Source: Calamus simplicifolius (Eukaryota > Streptophyta > Magnoliopsida > Arecales > Arecaceae). Taken from it: a stretch of 64,000 nt of DNA. Both the position numbers and the translations under genes were made by a program. The notes below the pieces were generated by a model that saw nothing but the letters and a program-made list of their open reading frames with translations, had not been told where the DNA came from and searched no databases. The stretch covers positions 307,498 to 371,497 of the forward strand of contig UESW01005032.1 of the NCBI GenBank assembly GCA_900491605.1, given 5' to 3'. Of this stretch, positions 1 to 8,294 are shown in pieces; the stretch's first letter is position 1, and every line of letters starts with the position of its first letter.

Positions 1-418
1 CTTTATCATTGAGCAATGCCCCTAGAGTTCTCCATGTATAGCAGGAGAAAATAATATAGTTGCTTTGTTAACCACTTGGCTTCATGCATGCATCGCTGGA
101 TTAAACATAGGAAACTATTAACAATGCGATGGAGTCACACAACAATCATTTAAAAGAATCACAAAAAATGAGTTCACCTTATAGTGAATCATACTCGTTT
201 CTATTATTATACATGGCCAAGCAGCAATGAATAAGAAGGCAGAATAAGTTGGTGCATTTCCTAATTTGAGGATGCCACATGCACTATCTTCCTTGATTCT
301 AGTATTTAATGTAGACAATGTATTGATCTATCCGGTCTAACTCTTCACTGAAGATATATAATTTATACATTACCAATTCGTGGAAATAAAGGACATCCTA
401 CAGATCTTCGCGCTCTTG
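1..418. other. 3' flank of phytoene synthase; no gene seen
   Basis: This AT-rich stretch lies just downstream of the PSY stop codon on the minus strand, so it probably holds the 3' UTR. I found no clear AATAAA on the minus strand. The short open frames have no recognisable motif. Confidence 0.5.
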
Positions 419-589
419 TTATAATGTCTGCTTCCGAGGAGACGGGCTAATAAGTGATCTTCCATAAGTAATGGGCAGAGCCATTAGCTTCTTTGCTTTG
501 CTAACATAAGCCCTCTTCGTAAAATTATTGTAATCATTTGCTTCAATCTCATCAAGGATCTGCCGGTACAGTAACAAAGAAGCCCACAC
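419..589 (-). CDS. PSY: PSY terminal exon
   Basis: The exon opens after an acceptor CAG at 592-590 with codons V-W-A-S-L and ends at TAA (421-419). It encodes VWASLLLYRQILDEIEANDY followed by NNFTKRAYVSKAKKLMALP, the conserved C-terminus of plant phytoene synthases, and then a variable tail ending KQTL. The intron before it (849-590, 260 nt) has a GT donor and an AG acceptor. No frameshift or stop is seen. Confidence 0.93.
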   Translation of the reverse strand: MWASLLLYRQILDEIEANDYNNFTKRAYVSKAKKLMALPITYGRSLISPSPRKQTL

Positions 590-849
590 CTGCAACAGGC
601 CATGCACAAGTGTTTTTGGAGTCCGTTTTTAATGTTAATGATTGAAAAAAAAAAAAAAAGGATTAACAAGACAAGCCTCTGTAACAGTGGCTACTGTTTT
701 GGCAGCAATAGACAGCTAAGAAGATTGCTAAGTCTATTACTCTCTCTCAAAAATGGCCGTGCCCATTTTATATTTGGTTCAACGGAGAGGAACCATTGAT
801 TGATGCGCATTTAAATAATGAAAGAAAGAAAGAGAGAGATCGAATTTAC

Positions 850-1024
850 CGGCCACCTACTAGCTTGACTGAGCTCGGTCACACCTTTCTCTGCTTCCTG
901 GAAGAACGTCCGTGCCCTCTTAATTTGGCTCTTCATGAAGCTTCTCCATCCGTCAGTCACCTTCCCATTAAACACATCTTCCTCTGAAAGGCCGGCTTGC
1001 GCGAGCTCATCCTGTGGCAGATAA
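850..1024 (-). CDS. PSY: PSY 193-nt exon, 3' part (downstream of the insertion)
   Basis: Read on the minus strand this encodes LPQDELAQAGLSEEDVFNGK and then a segment ending GVTELSQASRWP, followed by the donor GTAAAT at 849. It is in frame with the terminal exon. The first five bases on the minus strand (1024-1020) are one copy of the GATAA target duplication. The rest of this exon lies at 7623-7645, on the other side of Copia-1. Confidence 0.92.
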
Positions 1025-1869
1025 TGTTGGGTAATGGGCCAAAATAGACCCTAAATACCCTAATGGGCCTTGAAAGCCCATTACCGCTTTATGTGTGTGA
1101 ATGAGAAATTACGGGGACATTTAGTCCCATATCGAAAAAATCAAGAAAGGAAGGTTCACTTATATGGAAACCACTTCCTTGAAGCTTAAGTTCCTTAGGC
1201 TCACCACAAGTGGAGAGCTTGAGGGTGATGCGAAGCATCACCCTCGCGCATGCGGGCGCGGGCGCGGGCGCTTTGTAGGCGCACTTTGCACTTTGCACTT
1301 TGCACTTCGCATCGTCGCGAGGGGCTTTAAATTTTTTATAGATCAAGATGATCCGACGGTAGAGATGATCAGTTCAAGATAAGGGGCTGAGATCAATTGA
1401 TCGTTGATCGATCGGATGAAGGGTCGAGATGTGGTGATCAAATCACAATTCGTAGGGTTGCTTCCAAGGGGCGTAGGGTTGCTTCCAAGGGGCGTAAGGT
1501 TGCTTCCAAGGGGCACCTAAAAACATATAAATAGGACCCTAGACCCTCTCATTTCAATCATCCCAAGCCATTCCGAATTGAGTTCAATATTGAATCAATT
1601 CTAGTCTTCTTCTCTCTTAGGCATTGCATACTTTCCTAAGGATAGTATAGCAATAGTGCATTGAAAAGAGAGTTGCATTCTTGGTTCGAAAGTTTTGGTG
1701 AATTGTAGTGCTGCTTTCATCAAAAGGAGACTGTTGTATCCTGGGAGACAATCGTCATACTGACCGTAAGCACCATTGCGGGACGAAATTGTCTTAAGGA
1801 CATAGAGTAAAACTCTAGCCTCAGTCTGATTCATTAGGTAGCCACCATCTGCAGACATACCCACCAACA
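1025..1869 (+). repeat. 5' LTR of Copia-1 (845 bp, internally deleted)
   Basis: TGTTGGG...CCAACA. It contains three tandem copies of a unit of about 23 bp built on GTAGGGTTGCTTCCAAGGGG (about 1450-1516), then a TATA box ACATATAAATAGG near 1530, so transcription probably starts near 1560. Compared with the 3' LTR it lacks the segment equivalent to roughly 6881-7200. It has a shorter GC-rich alternating stretch near 1245-1270. Confidence 0.92.
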
Positions 1870-1871
1870 AT

Positions 1872-1884
1872 CTTAAGACAATTT
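1872..1884 (+). promoter_or_regulatory. Candidate primer-binding region: 13-bp inverted complement of the LTR
   Basis: The bases directly after the 5' LTR, CTTAAGACAATTT, are the exact reverse complement of 1786-1798 inside the LTR (AAATTGTCTTAAG). The usual copia primer site TGGTATCAGAGC is absent from this position. The element RNA could fold here into a stem with a loop of about 73 nt. Whether this takes part in priming is inference only. Confidence 0.5.
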
Positions 1885-1905
1885 ACCTCTCCTGCTACCA
1901 CGGAA

Positions 1906-2673
1906 GTGCTGCTGCAGATGGCTACTATGACGACATTCATTCAAGCCGAAAGACCGGAGAAATTCTCTGGCACGGATTTCAAGAGGTGGCAACAGAAGAT
2001 GCTATTCTACCTCACAACTCTGAACCTGGTCAGAGTACTGAATGAAGATCCGCCTGTCCTAAAGGAAGGAGAAACCGACAAGCAAGTCATTGCTACGGCG
2101 GAGGCATGGAAGCACTCGGACTTCCTTTGCAAAAATTACATCCTGAATGGTCTGGACAATACCCTGTACAATGTGTACAGTAGTATTGCTACTGCCAAGG
2201 AGTTATGGGCATCCCTGGACAAAAAGTACAAGACAGAGGATGCTGGACACAAGAAGTTTGTGGTTGGAAGGTTCTTAGACTACAAGATGGTCGACCACAA
2301 AATAGTTATGGAGCAAGTCCAAGAGCTCCAGATTATCCTGCATGAGATACATGCAGAGAGAATGTCTCTCAGCGAGTCATTCCAGGTAGCTGCCATAATA
2401 GAGAAGCTACCACCACTATGGAAGGACTTCAAGAACTACCTGAAGCATAAGCGGAAGGAGATGGGACTTGAAGACCTAATTGTCCGCCTAAGGATTGAGA
2501 AGGACAATAAGAGCCAAGTAAAGAAGGCAGGAGGACAACCTGTTGAGCCAAAGGCCAACCTCATAGAAGGGAAGAAGAAATGCAAGTTTCCAGGTGAAGG
2601 CTTTAAACAGAAGAAGGGCAATCCAAAGAAATACAAGTTTAAGGGAAAGTGCTTTGTTTGTGGAAAGCAATGA
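1906..2673 (+). CDS. Copia-1 gag, ending at a TGA inside the zinc knuckle
   Basis: Gag forms the virus-like particle that packages element RNA. The 255-residue open frame (ATG at 1906, or 1918 for M-A-T-M-T-T) carries the copia Gag pattern with FSGTDFKRWQQKMLFYL near the N-terminus and a Lys-rich C-terminus. It ends in CFVCGKQ-stop-HKSKDC. This is a CCHC zinc knuckle whose Gly position is TGA (2671-2673). The downstream protease frame is the same frame, so one nonsense change separates Gag from Pol. The lesion suggests a dead copy, though readthrough cannot be excluded. Confidence 0.85.
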   Translation: MLLQMATMTTFIQAERPEKFSGTDFKRWQQKMLFYLTTLNLVRVLNEDPPVLKEGETDKQVIATAEAWKHSDFLCKNYILNGLDNTLYNVYSSIATAKELWASLDKKYKTEDAGHKKFVVGRFLDYKMVDHKIVMEQVQELQIILHEIHAERMSLSESFQVAAIIEKLPPLWKDFKNYLKHKRKEMGLEDLIVRLRIEKDNKSQVKKAGGQPVEPKANLIEGKKKCKFPGEGFKQKKGNPKKYKFKGKCFVCGKQ

Positions 2674-4335
2674 CACAAATCCAAGGACTGCCGTTTCAAG
2701 GATAAAGAAAAGAAAGAAGTCAACGTTGCTGAAACCCTATCCAAAGAGGTATCCGAGATGATGCTGTCAGCTGTTGTATTTGAAGCAAACATGGTTGACA
2801 AAGCAAATGAGTGGTACATCGACACTGGAGCTACCAGACATGTCTGCTCTGATAAGAGTATGTTCTCATCATATACTCCTATCAATGGTAGAAATTTGGT
2901 CATGGGTAACTCCGCTACATCCAAGATAGAAGGACTTGGCCGCATCGTTATGAAGATGACATCTGGCAAGGAGCTTCTACTGAATGATGTGCTACATGTC
3001 CCTGACATCCGGAAGAATCTCATATCAGGCTCCCTCCTAAGCAAACATGGCTTTAGGATGGTCTTTGAGTCTGATAAATTTGTACTCACTAAGGGGGGTA
3101 TATTTATTGGAAGGGGTTACTTGAATAATGGATTATTCAAGGTGAATGTAATGACTGTACACAGAAACCTTGAAATGAATAAAGCATCTTCTTCTGCTTA
3201 TATGATTGACTCCTCTTGTTTATGGCATGATAGATTAGGACATGCGAATTTTAATTCATTACGAAAATTAATGAAATTAAAATTATTACCTAATCATGAA
3301 ATCGATCCACATTACAAGTGTGAAGTGTGTGTTGAAGCTAAGTTAGCAAAAATACCATTTCCATCAGTTGAAAGAAATACTGAACCTCTTGACTTAATTC
3401 ATAGTGATCTATGTGACTTAAAGTCAATTCAAACTAGAGGAGGTAAAAAGTATTTTATAACATTTATAGATGATTCAACAAGATACTGCTATGTGTATCT
3501 ACTAAAGTCTAAAGATGAGGCTTTAGAAATGTTTAAATGTTATAAGAATGAAGTTGAAAATCAACTTGGCAAAAAGATTAAGGCCATAAGGAGTGATAGA
3601 GGTGGTGAATATGATGCACCTTTTGACAAATTTTGTCAGGAGCATGGCATTATTCATCAAACTACTTCTCCTTATTCACCTCAATCTAATGGAATTGCGG
3701 AACGTAAAAACCGCACATTAAAAGAAATGATGAATGCTATGTTAATAAATTCTGGTACACCACAGAATTTATGGGGAGAAGCAATTCTCTCAGCAAATCA
3801 TATTCTTAATAAGATACCTCTTAAGAAGAAGGAAGTGACTCCATATGAGTTATGGAAAGGAAAGAAGCCTTCCTACAATTACTTAAGAGTGTGGGGGTGT
3901 CTAGCTAAAGTAGCTATTCCGGACCCCAAAAAGGTCAAGATAGGACCTAAAACTGTTGATTGTATATTTATCGGATATGCATATAATAGTAGTGCATATC
4001 GCTTTCTTGTGTATAAATCAGATATAACTGATATACAAAAAAATACAATCATGGAATCAAGGAATGCAACATTCTTTGAAAATATATTTCCAAGTAAAAG
4101 GAAATTAGAAATAAGTTCAAATAAAAGAACTTATGATGATAATACTGCTAGTAGTAGTCATCAGGAAGAATATCCTGAAGATGAACCCAGACGCAGTAAG
4201 AGACCAAAAGTTGCTAAGTCCTTTGGTCCTGATTATGTAACTTATATGTTACAAGATGAACCTCAGACATTCAAAGAGGCAATGTCTAATCCAGAAGCAC
4301 CCTTTTGGAAAGAAGCTGTCAATAATGAAATTTAG
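2674..4335 (+). pseudogene. Copia-1 pol, first part: protease and integrase
   Basis: This continues the gag frame after the TGA. The aspartic protease motif WYIDTGATRHVCSD is near 2812. The integrase zinc-binding start LWHDRLGHANFNSL is near 3220, with a downstream C-E-V-C pair. The catalytic core shows FIDDSTRYCYVYLL, then SDRGGEYD and SPYSPQSNGIAERKNRTLKE, giving the D-D-E set. A GKKPSYNYLRVWGC-type region follows. The frame closes at TAG (4333-4335), and the first residues of the RT region run on past this stop before a frame change. Confidence 0.9.
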
Positions 4336-4382
4336 TCCATCATGCATAATCATACCTGGGAGTTGGTAGACTACCATCTGGT

Positions 4383-5810
4383 ATGAAACCTTTAGGGTGC
4401 AAGTGGATATTTAAAAAAAAGCTAAAAGCTGATGGATCAATTGACAAGTATAAAGCCAGATTAGTGGCTAAGGGCTTCAAACAAAAAGAAGGTATATACT
4501 TCTTTGATACCTATTCATCAGTAAGTAGAATAACATCTATAAGAATGTTAATCGCTTTTGCAGCCATTAACGATCTTGAAATTCATCAAATGGATGTTAA
4601 AACTACTTTTCTGAATGGTGAATTAGATGAAGAAATATACATGGAACAACCTGAGGGATTTATTGTTCCAGGACAAGAAAAGAAGGTGTGCAGACTTGTT
4701 AAATCCTTATATGGATTAAAGCAAGCACCTAAGCAATGGCATATAAAATTTGATAATGTAATGTTATCAAATGGATTCAAAATAAATGAATGTGACAAAT
4801 GCATATATGCCAAATCCCTATCTGAAGGATATGTGATAATCTGCTTATATGTAGATGACCTGTTAATCATTGGTAGTAATACTGAAATGATTAAACAGAC
4901 TAAGAAAATGTTGATCAAACATTTTGATATGAAAAATATGGGTGTTGCAGATGTTATACTAGGAATTCGAATCACTAGAACATCTGAGGAAATAATATTA
5001 TCTCAATCTCATTATATTGAGAAAATATTAAATAAGTATAAAAAGTATGATACTAGCCCGGTGAAAACACCTGTAGATGTTAATCTACATTTGACTAAGT
5101 ATACTGGAGAACCCATATCTCAATTGGAATACTCACGTATAATTGGCAGTTTAATGTATGTCATGAATTGTACTCGTCCTGACATAGCATATGTTGTTAA
5201 TAAGTTGAGTAGATTTACAAGTAATCCAGGTCCAAATCATTGGATAGCTCTAATAAGGGTATTAAGATATCTGCGATATACCCTAAGTTATGGATTACAT
5301 TATTCAAGATATCCAGCTGTATTAGAAGGATACAGTGATGCAAATTGGATATCTAACGCAGAAGATACAAAATCCACAAGTGGATATGTATTCACCTTAG
5401 GAGGAGGTGCTGTGTCATGGAAATCTTCTAAACAAACTTGTATAGCTCGATCCACTATGGAATCTGAGTTTATTGCCTTAGAAAAGGCAGCTGAAGAAGC
5501 AGAATGGCTTCGAAACCTTTTAGAAGATATTCCATGTTGGCCAAAGCCTGTGTCTGCAATATGCATACATTGTGATAGTCAATCGGCAATATGCAAAGCA
5601 CAGAATAAGATGTATAATGGTAAGTCTAGACATATACGTCGTAGACATAATACCATTAAGCAGTTACTTGAAATTGGTGTAATTTCTATTGACTATGTTC
5701 AGTCAAAGAAAAACCTAGCGGATCCATTAACAAAGGGGTTACCAAGAGATCAAGTAAACTGTTTATCGAGGGGAATGGGTTTAAAACCTATAACTAAAAA
5801 ATCTTCATAG
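4383..5810 (+). pseudogene. Copia-1 pol, second part: reverse transcriptase and RNase H
   Basis: The frame differs from the upstream part by a single-base deletion near 4370-4382. RT motifs are KWIFKKKLKADGSIDKYKAR, HQMDVKTTFLNGELDEEIYM, SLYGLKQAPKQW and the active site CLYVDDLLII (near 4848). The RNase H-like end contains SDANWISNAEDTKSTSGYVF, WKSSKQTCIARSTMESEF and HCDSQSAICKAQN. The stop is at 5808-5810. Residues appear intact apart from the upstream frameshift and stop. Confidence 0.92.
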
Positions 5811-6428
5811 TGGATACCCAACCTAGCTGACTGGAGATCCCAAGATCTAGGTTCAAAAGGGACAACTAAATTATGAAGAGACTTGATAGCACTAAGGATG
5901 TACAATCCTACTCATTCCTATGATAACTGGTGCTACCTGCTAAAGGTACTAGGATAAGCATTGCTTTTAATGATTCTTATGACATGAACATCATGTGGGG
6001 TATAGCAGGATACTCTTAATAAGAATCACCTATGTGAGTGTGAACTGGGCCAATTCTATGAGAATTTTAAGGTTTAATTCTCTGAAGCACTCATGAGACC
6101 AGGAGTTGTTCGGGGCCAAAATGAACACAACCATGAGAACCAAAAGAATGCTCGGGAAGAAGTTGCGTGATTGTTATTGTCTTAGTTTACACAAAACGCT
6201 GAAAGGTTCAAGACATCGTGTTCACCTTTTAGCAAGTAAACTCGATAACAACTCACTAAGGAAGGTTCAAAGCCACAAGCTACCTATCCCGATACAACTT
6301 CATCCCATTATACTCTCTTTAGTGTGTCTGCATATTCATTTGCATTAAAATCCTTTGATGTGGGGGTTTGCCTTTGCTGATCTCTGATGATCTTTGATCT
6401 AAGTCCAATTTCCATTCATGTGGGGGAT
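5811..6428 (+). other. Copia-1 3' untranslated region with polypurine tract
   Basis: Non-coding between pol and the 3' LTR. The polypurine tract ATGTGGGGGATT ends at 6428, adjacent to the LTR. A second near-copy, GATGTGGGGGTTTG, lies about 60 bp upstream (6357-6369). The short open frame at 6106-6348 has no motif I recognise. Confidence 0.75.
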
Positions 6429-6636
6429 TGTTGGGTAATGGGCCAAAATAGACCCTAAATACCCTAATGGGCCTTGAAAGCCCATTACCGCCTTATGTGT
6501 GTGAATGAGAAATTGCGGGGACATTTAGTCCCATATCGGAAAAATCAAGAAAGGAATGTTCACTTATATGGAAACCACTTCCTTAAAGCTTAAGTTCCTT
6601 AGGCTCACCACAAGTGGAGAGCTTGAGGGTGACCCT

Positions 6637-6677
6637 CGCGCACGCGCATGCGCACGCGCATGCGCACGCGCATGTGC
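6637..6677. repeat. Alternating purine-pyrimidine GC tract in the 3' LTR
   Basis: About 40 bp of CGCGCACGCGCATGCGCACG-type sequence, made of GCGCAC/GCGCAT units. Strict purine-pyrimidine alternation of this kind can adopt Z-DNA. The 5' LTR has a different GC-rich stretch here, so the tract is unstable between the two copies. Confidence 0.7.
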
Positions 6678-6894
6678 GAAGGGCGCAATGGGCACTTTGC
6701 ACTTTGCACTTTGCACTTTGCATTTTGCATCGTTGCGAGGAGCTTGAGGGGCTTTAAATTTTTTATAGATCAAGATGATCCGACGGTAGAGATTGATCAG
6801 TTCAAGATAAGGGGCTGAGATCAATTGATCGTTGATCGATCGGATGAAGGGTCGAGATGTGGTGATCAAATCACAATCTTGATCACGATCCAAC

Positions 6895-6962
6895 GGCTGA
6901 CATCCGTCAGTTGACTAGTCAAGTTGACTAGTCAATAGGTCGGTTGGTTGACTAGTCAATGT
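6895..6962. promoter_or_regulatory. Cluster of TTGACTAGTCAA palindromes (W-box cores) in the 3' LTR
   Basis: Three palindromic copies of TTGACTAGTCAA (or TTGACTAGTCAAT) occur within about 65 bp, plus a CGTCAGTTGACT overlap. TTGAC(C/T) is the WRKY-binding W-box core, present here on both strands. The cluster is absent from the 5' LTR. Confidence 0.55.
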
Positions 6963-7622
6963 GTCCTTTCGATCGTACGGTTGTGATAGGCATCCGCCTA
7001 TCTGATAACATGATCATCAGATCATGATGATGAAAAGGCTTATCAGATAAGGATAGACTTATCTGATCGGCTGATCTTCAGATCACAGCCATGAAAAGGC
7101 TTATCCGATAGCCTGATCTGAAGATCACAAGTCTAAAGGGCATATCAAGGGTGATAAGCCCTTAACCCTCACATCCTTTGATAAAGAAATTTAAATTTAA
7201 TTCGTAGGGTTGCTTCCAAGGGGCGTAGGGTTGCTTCCAAGGGGCGTAAGGTTGCTTCCAAGGGGCACCTAAAAACATATAAATAGGACCCTAGACCCTC
7301 TCATTTCAATCATCCCAAGCCATTCCAAATTGAGTTCAATATTGAATCAATTCTAGTCTTCTTCTCTCTTAGGCATTTGCATACTTTCCTAAGGATAGTA
7401 TAGCAATAGTGCATTGAAAAGAGAGTTGCATTCTTGGTTCGAAAGTTTTGGTGAATTGTAGTGCTGCTTTTATCAAAAGGAGACTGTTGTATCCTGGGAG
7501 ACAATCGTCATACTGACCGTAAGCACCATTGCGGGACGAAATTGTCTTAAGGATATAGAGTAAAACTCTAGCCTCAGTCTGATTCATTAGGTAGCCACCA
7601 TCTGCAGACATACCCACCAACA

Positions 7623-7645
7623 GATAAATCCTGCCTCTACTTGCA
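7623..7645 (-). CDS. PSY: PSY 193-nt exon, 5' part (upstream of the insertion)
   Basis: These 23 nt follow the acceptor TTTCCTCAG and encode the residues from the split Asp codon through A-S-R-G-R-I-Y. Adding the 170 nt at 1019-850 gives exactly 193 nt, which confirms that this is one exon broken by the retrotransposon. Bases 7623-7627 are the second GATAA target duplication. Confidence 0.9.
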
Positions 7646-7799
7646 CTGAGGAAATATTCATCAATAAGTAGAAGAGAAGGAAACATTTGCAACAAGTTTT
7701 CCTAGTTTTTAGATAAAATAGAATACTGCATACAGATAGTTTGGAGAACATATTAGAGGAAAATTGCAAGTAATAACTAAGATGAAAAGCAGCACTTAC

Positions 7800-8035
7800 T
7801 CTTCTCCTACATCTCTGAGTATATTGGTGAGCTGATTTGCTATTCCTAAAGCCAAAGCAGCACCATATACGCTCTCTGTTGTTGCCTTGGACTCTGGAGC
7901 AATACCCATGACGGGCACACTCATTAGTCCGACGGTCCCAGCTACATAATAACAATACAGATAGAGCTCATCAAAGTTCTTGTATCTTGACTTCTTGAGG
8001 TCCAACCGCATCCCTTCAATCATGTCCTTGAATGG
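7800..8035 (-). CDS. PSY: PSY 236-nt exon (catalytic core)
   Basis: The exon starts after the acceptor TTTCAG at 8036 with P-F-K-D-M-I-E-G-M-R-L and runs to I-L-R-D-V-G-E plus two bases of an Asp codon, before the donor GTAAGT. It holds the conserved stretches RYKNFDELYLYCYYVAGTVG, LMSVPVMGIAPESKATTESV and ALALGIANQLTNILRDVG. The intron to the next exon is 154 nt (7799-7646). The frame is open and the motifs are intact, including the second diphosphate/Mg-binding Asp-rich motif. Confidence 0.94.
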
Positions 8036-8294
8036 CTGAAATGTGCAAAGAAACACAAATTCCGGATGAGCAGTCAAATGGGAAACCTGTGTTGCTAGTA
8101 TCCATGCATGCATCAATAATGCACGTTTAATTTGTTTGCCAATTTTCTGAAAATTAAGCTCGAAACGTTACAGTGGTAGGAAAAAAAATTTTTGCTAAGC
8201 GTCTGAGCAATGTGAACTTGGAGCCTTTATTGAGAGATGCAAATATGTAGATGATCCTTGAGATGACTCAATGACATCAAAGCAAAGAAGGGAA
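8036..8294 (-). other. PSY intron remainder upstream of the 236-nt exon
   Basis: It begins on the minus strand with the acceptor of the 236-nt exon. No further PSY exon is found at higher coordinates. Sequence matching the NLR 5' flank starts near 8.2-8.3 kb, so this is probably the rearrangement junction or a TE-filled intron. Confidence 0.55.

Larger units (their letters stand above)
1025..7622 (+). mobile_element. Ty1/copia LTR retrotransposon (Copia-1) inserted in a PSY exon
   Basis: The 6598 bp element begins TGTTGGG and ends CCAACA. It is flanked by a perfect 5-bp duplication, GATAA (1020-1024 and 7623-7627). Order: LTR, gag, protease, integrase, reverse transcriptase, RNase H, LTR. 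Integrase before RT is the Ty1/copia order. It is transcribed on the plus strand, opposite to PSY. Coding lesions (stop in gag, stop plus frameshift in pol) suggest it is no longer autonomous. The two LTRs differ by point changes and by a deletion of about 320 bp in the 5' copy. Confidence 0.95.
6429..7622 (+). repeat. 3' LTR of Copia-1 (1194 bp, full form)
   Basis: It starts TGTTGGGTAATGGG and ends CCAACA. Beyond what the 5' LTR retains, it holds TTGACTAGTCAA palindromes and GATC/TGATCA-rich inverted motifs (about 6881-7200). It shares the three repeats of about 23 bp (7203-7268) and the TATA box ATATAAATAGG (near 7285). Confidence 0.92.
419..8035 (-). pseudogene. PSY: Phytoene synthase gene, 3' half, split by a retrotransposon in an exon
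   Basis: Phytoene synthase condenses two geranylgeranyl diphosphates into phytoene in plastids, the first committed step of carotenoid synthesis. Three consecutive minus-strand exons are present: 7800-8035 (236 nt), 7645-7623 joined to 1019-850 (193 nt), and 589-419 (171 nt, with stop). The sizes 236 and 193 agree with what I recall of the conserved plant PSY gene structure. Visible motifs include YKNFDELYLYCYYVAGTVGL, the second Asp-rich motif DVGED (completed across the splice), YLPQDELAQAGL and DEIEANDYNNFTKRAYVSKA. All three exons stay in frame once the inserted element is ignored. The insertion lies just before the YLPQDEL codons and adds 6.6 kb with many stops, so this copy should not make full-length enzyme. 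The upstream exons with the transit peptide and first Asp-rich motif were not found anywhere in the window, so the gene is also 5'-partial or rearranged. Confidence 0.93.

Noticed and set aside
1089..1382. Open frames in the Copia-1 LTR, also found at 6556-6893
   Set aside because: LTR sequence; the frames differ between the two LTRs and carry no motif.
1025..7622. Reading Copia-1 as an intronic insertion that PSY could splice out
   Set aside because: The target duplication lies inside the 193-nt exon, between codons of the conserved RIYLPQDEL stretch, not in an intron.
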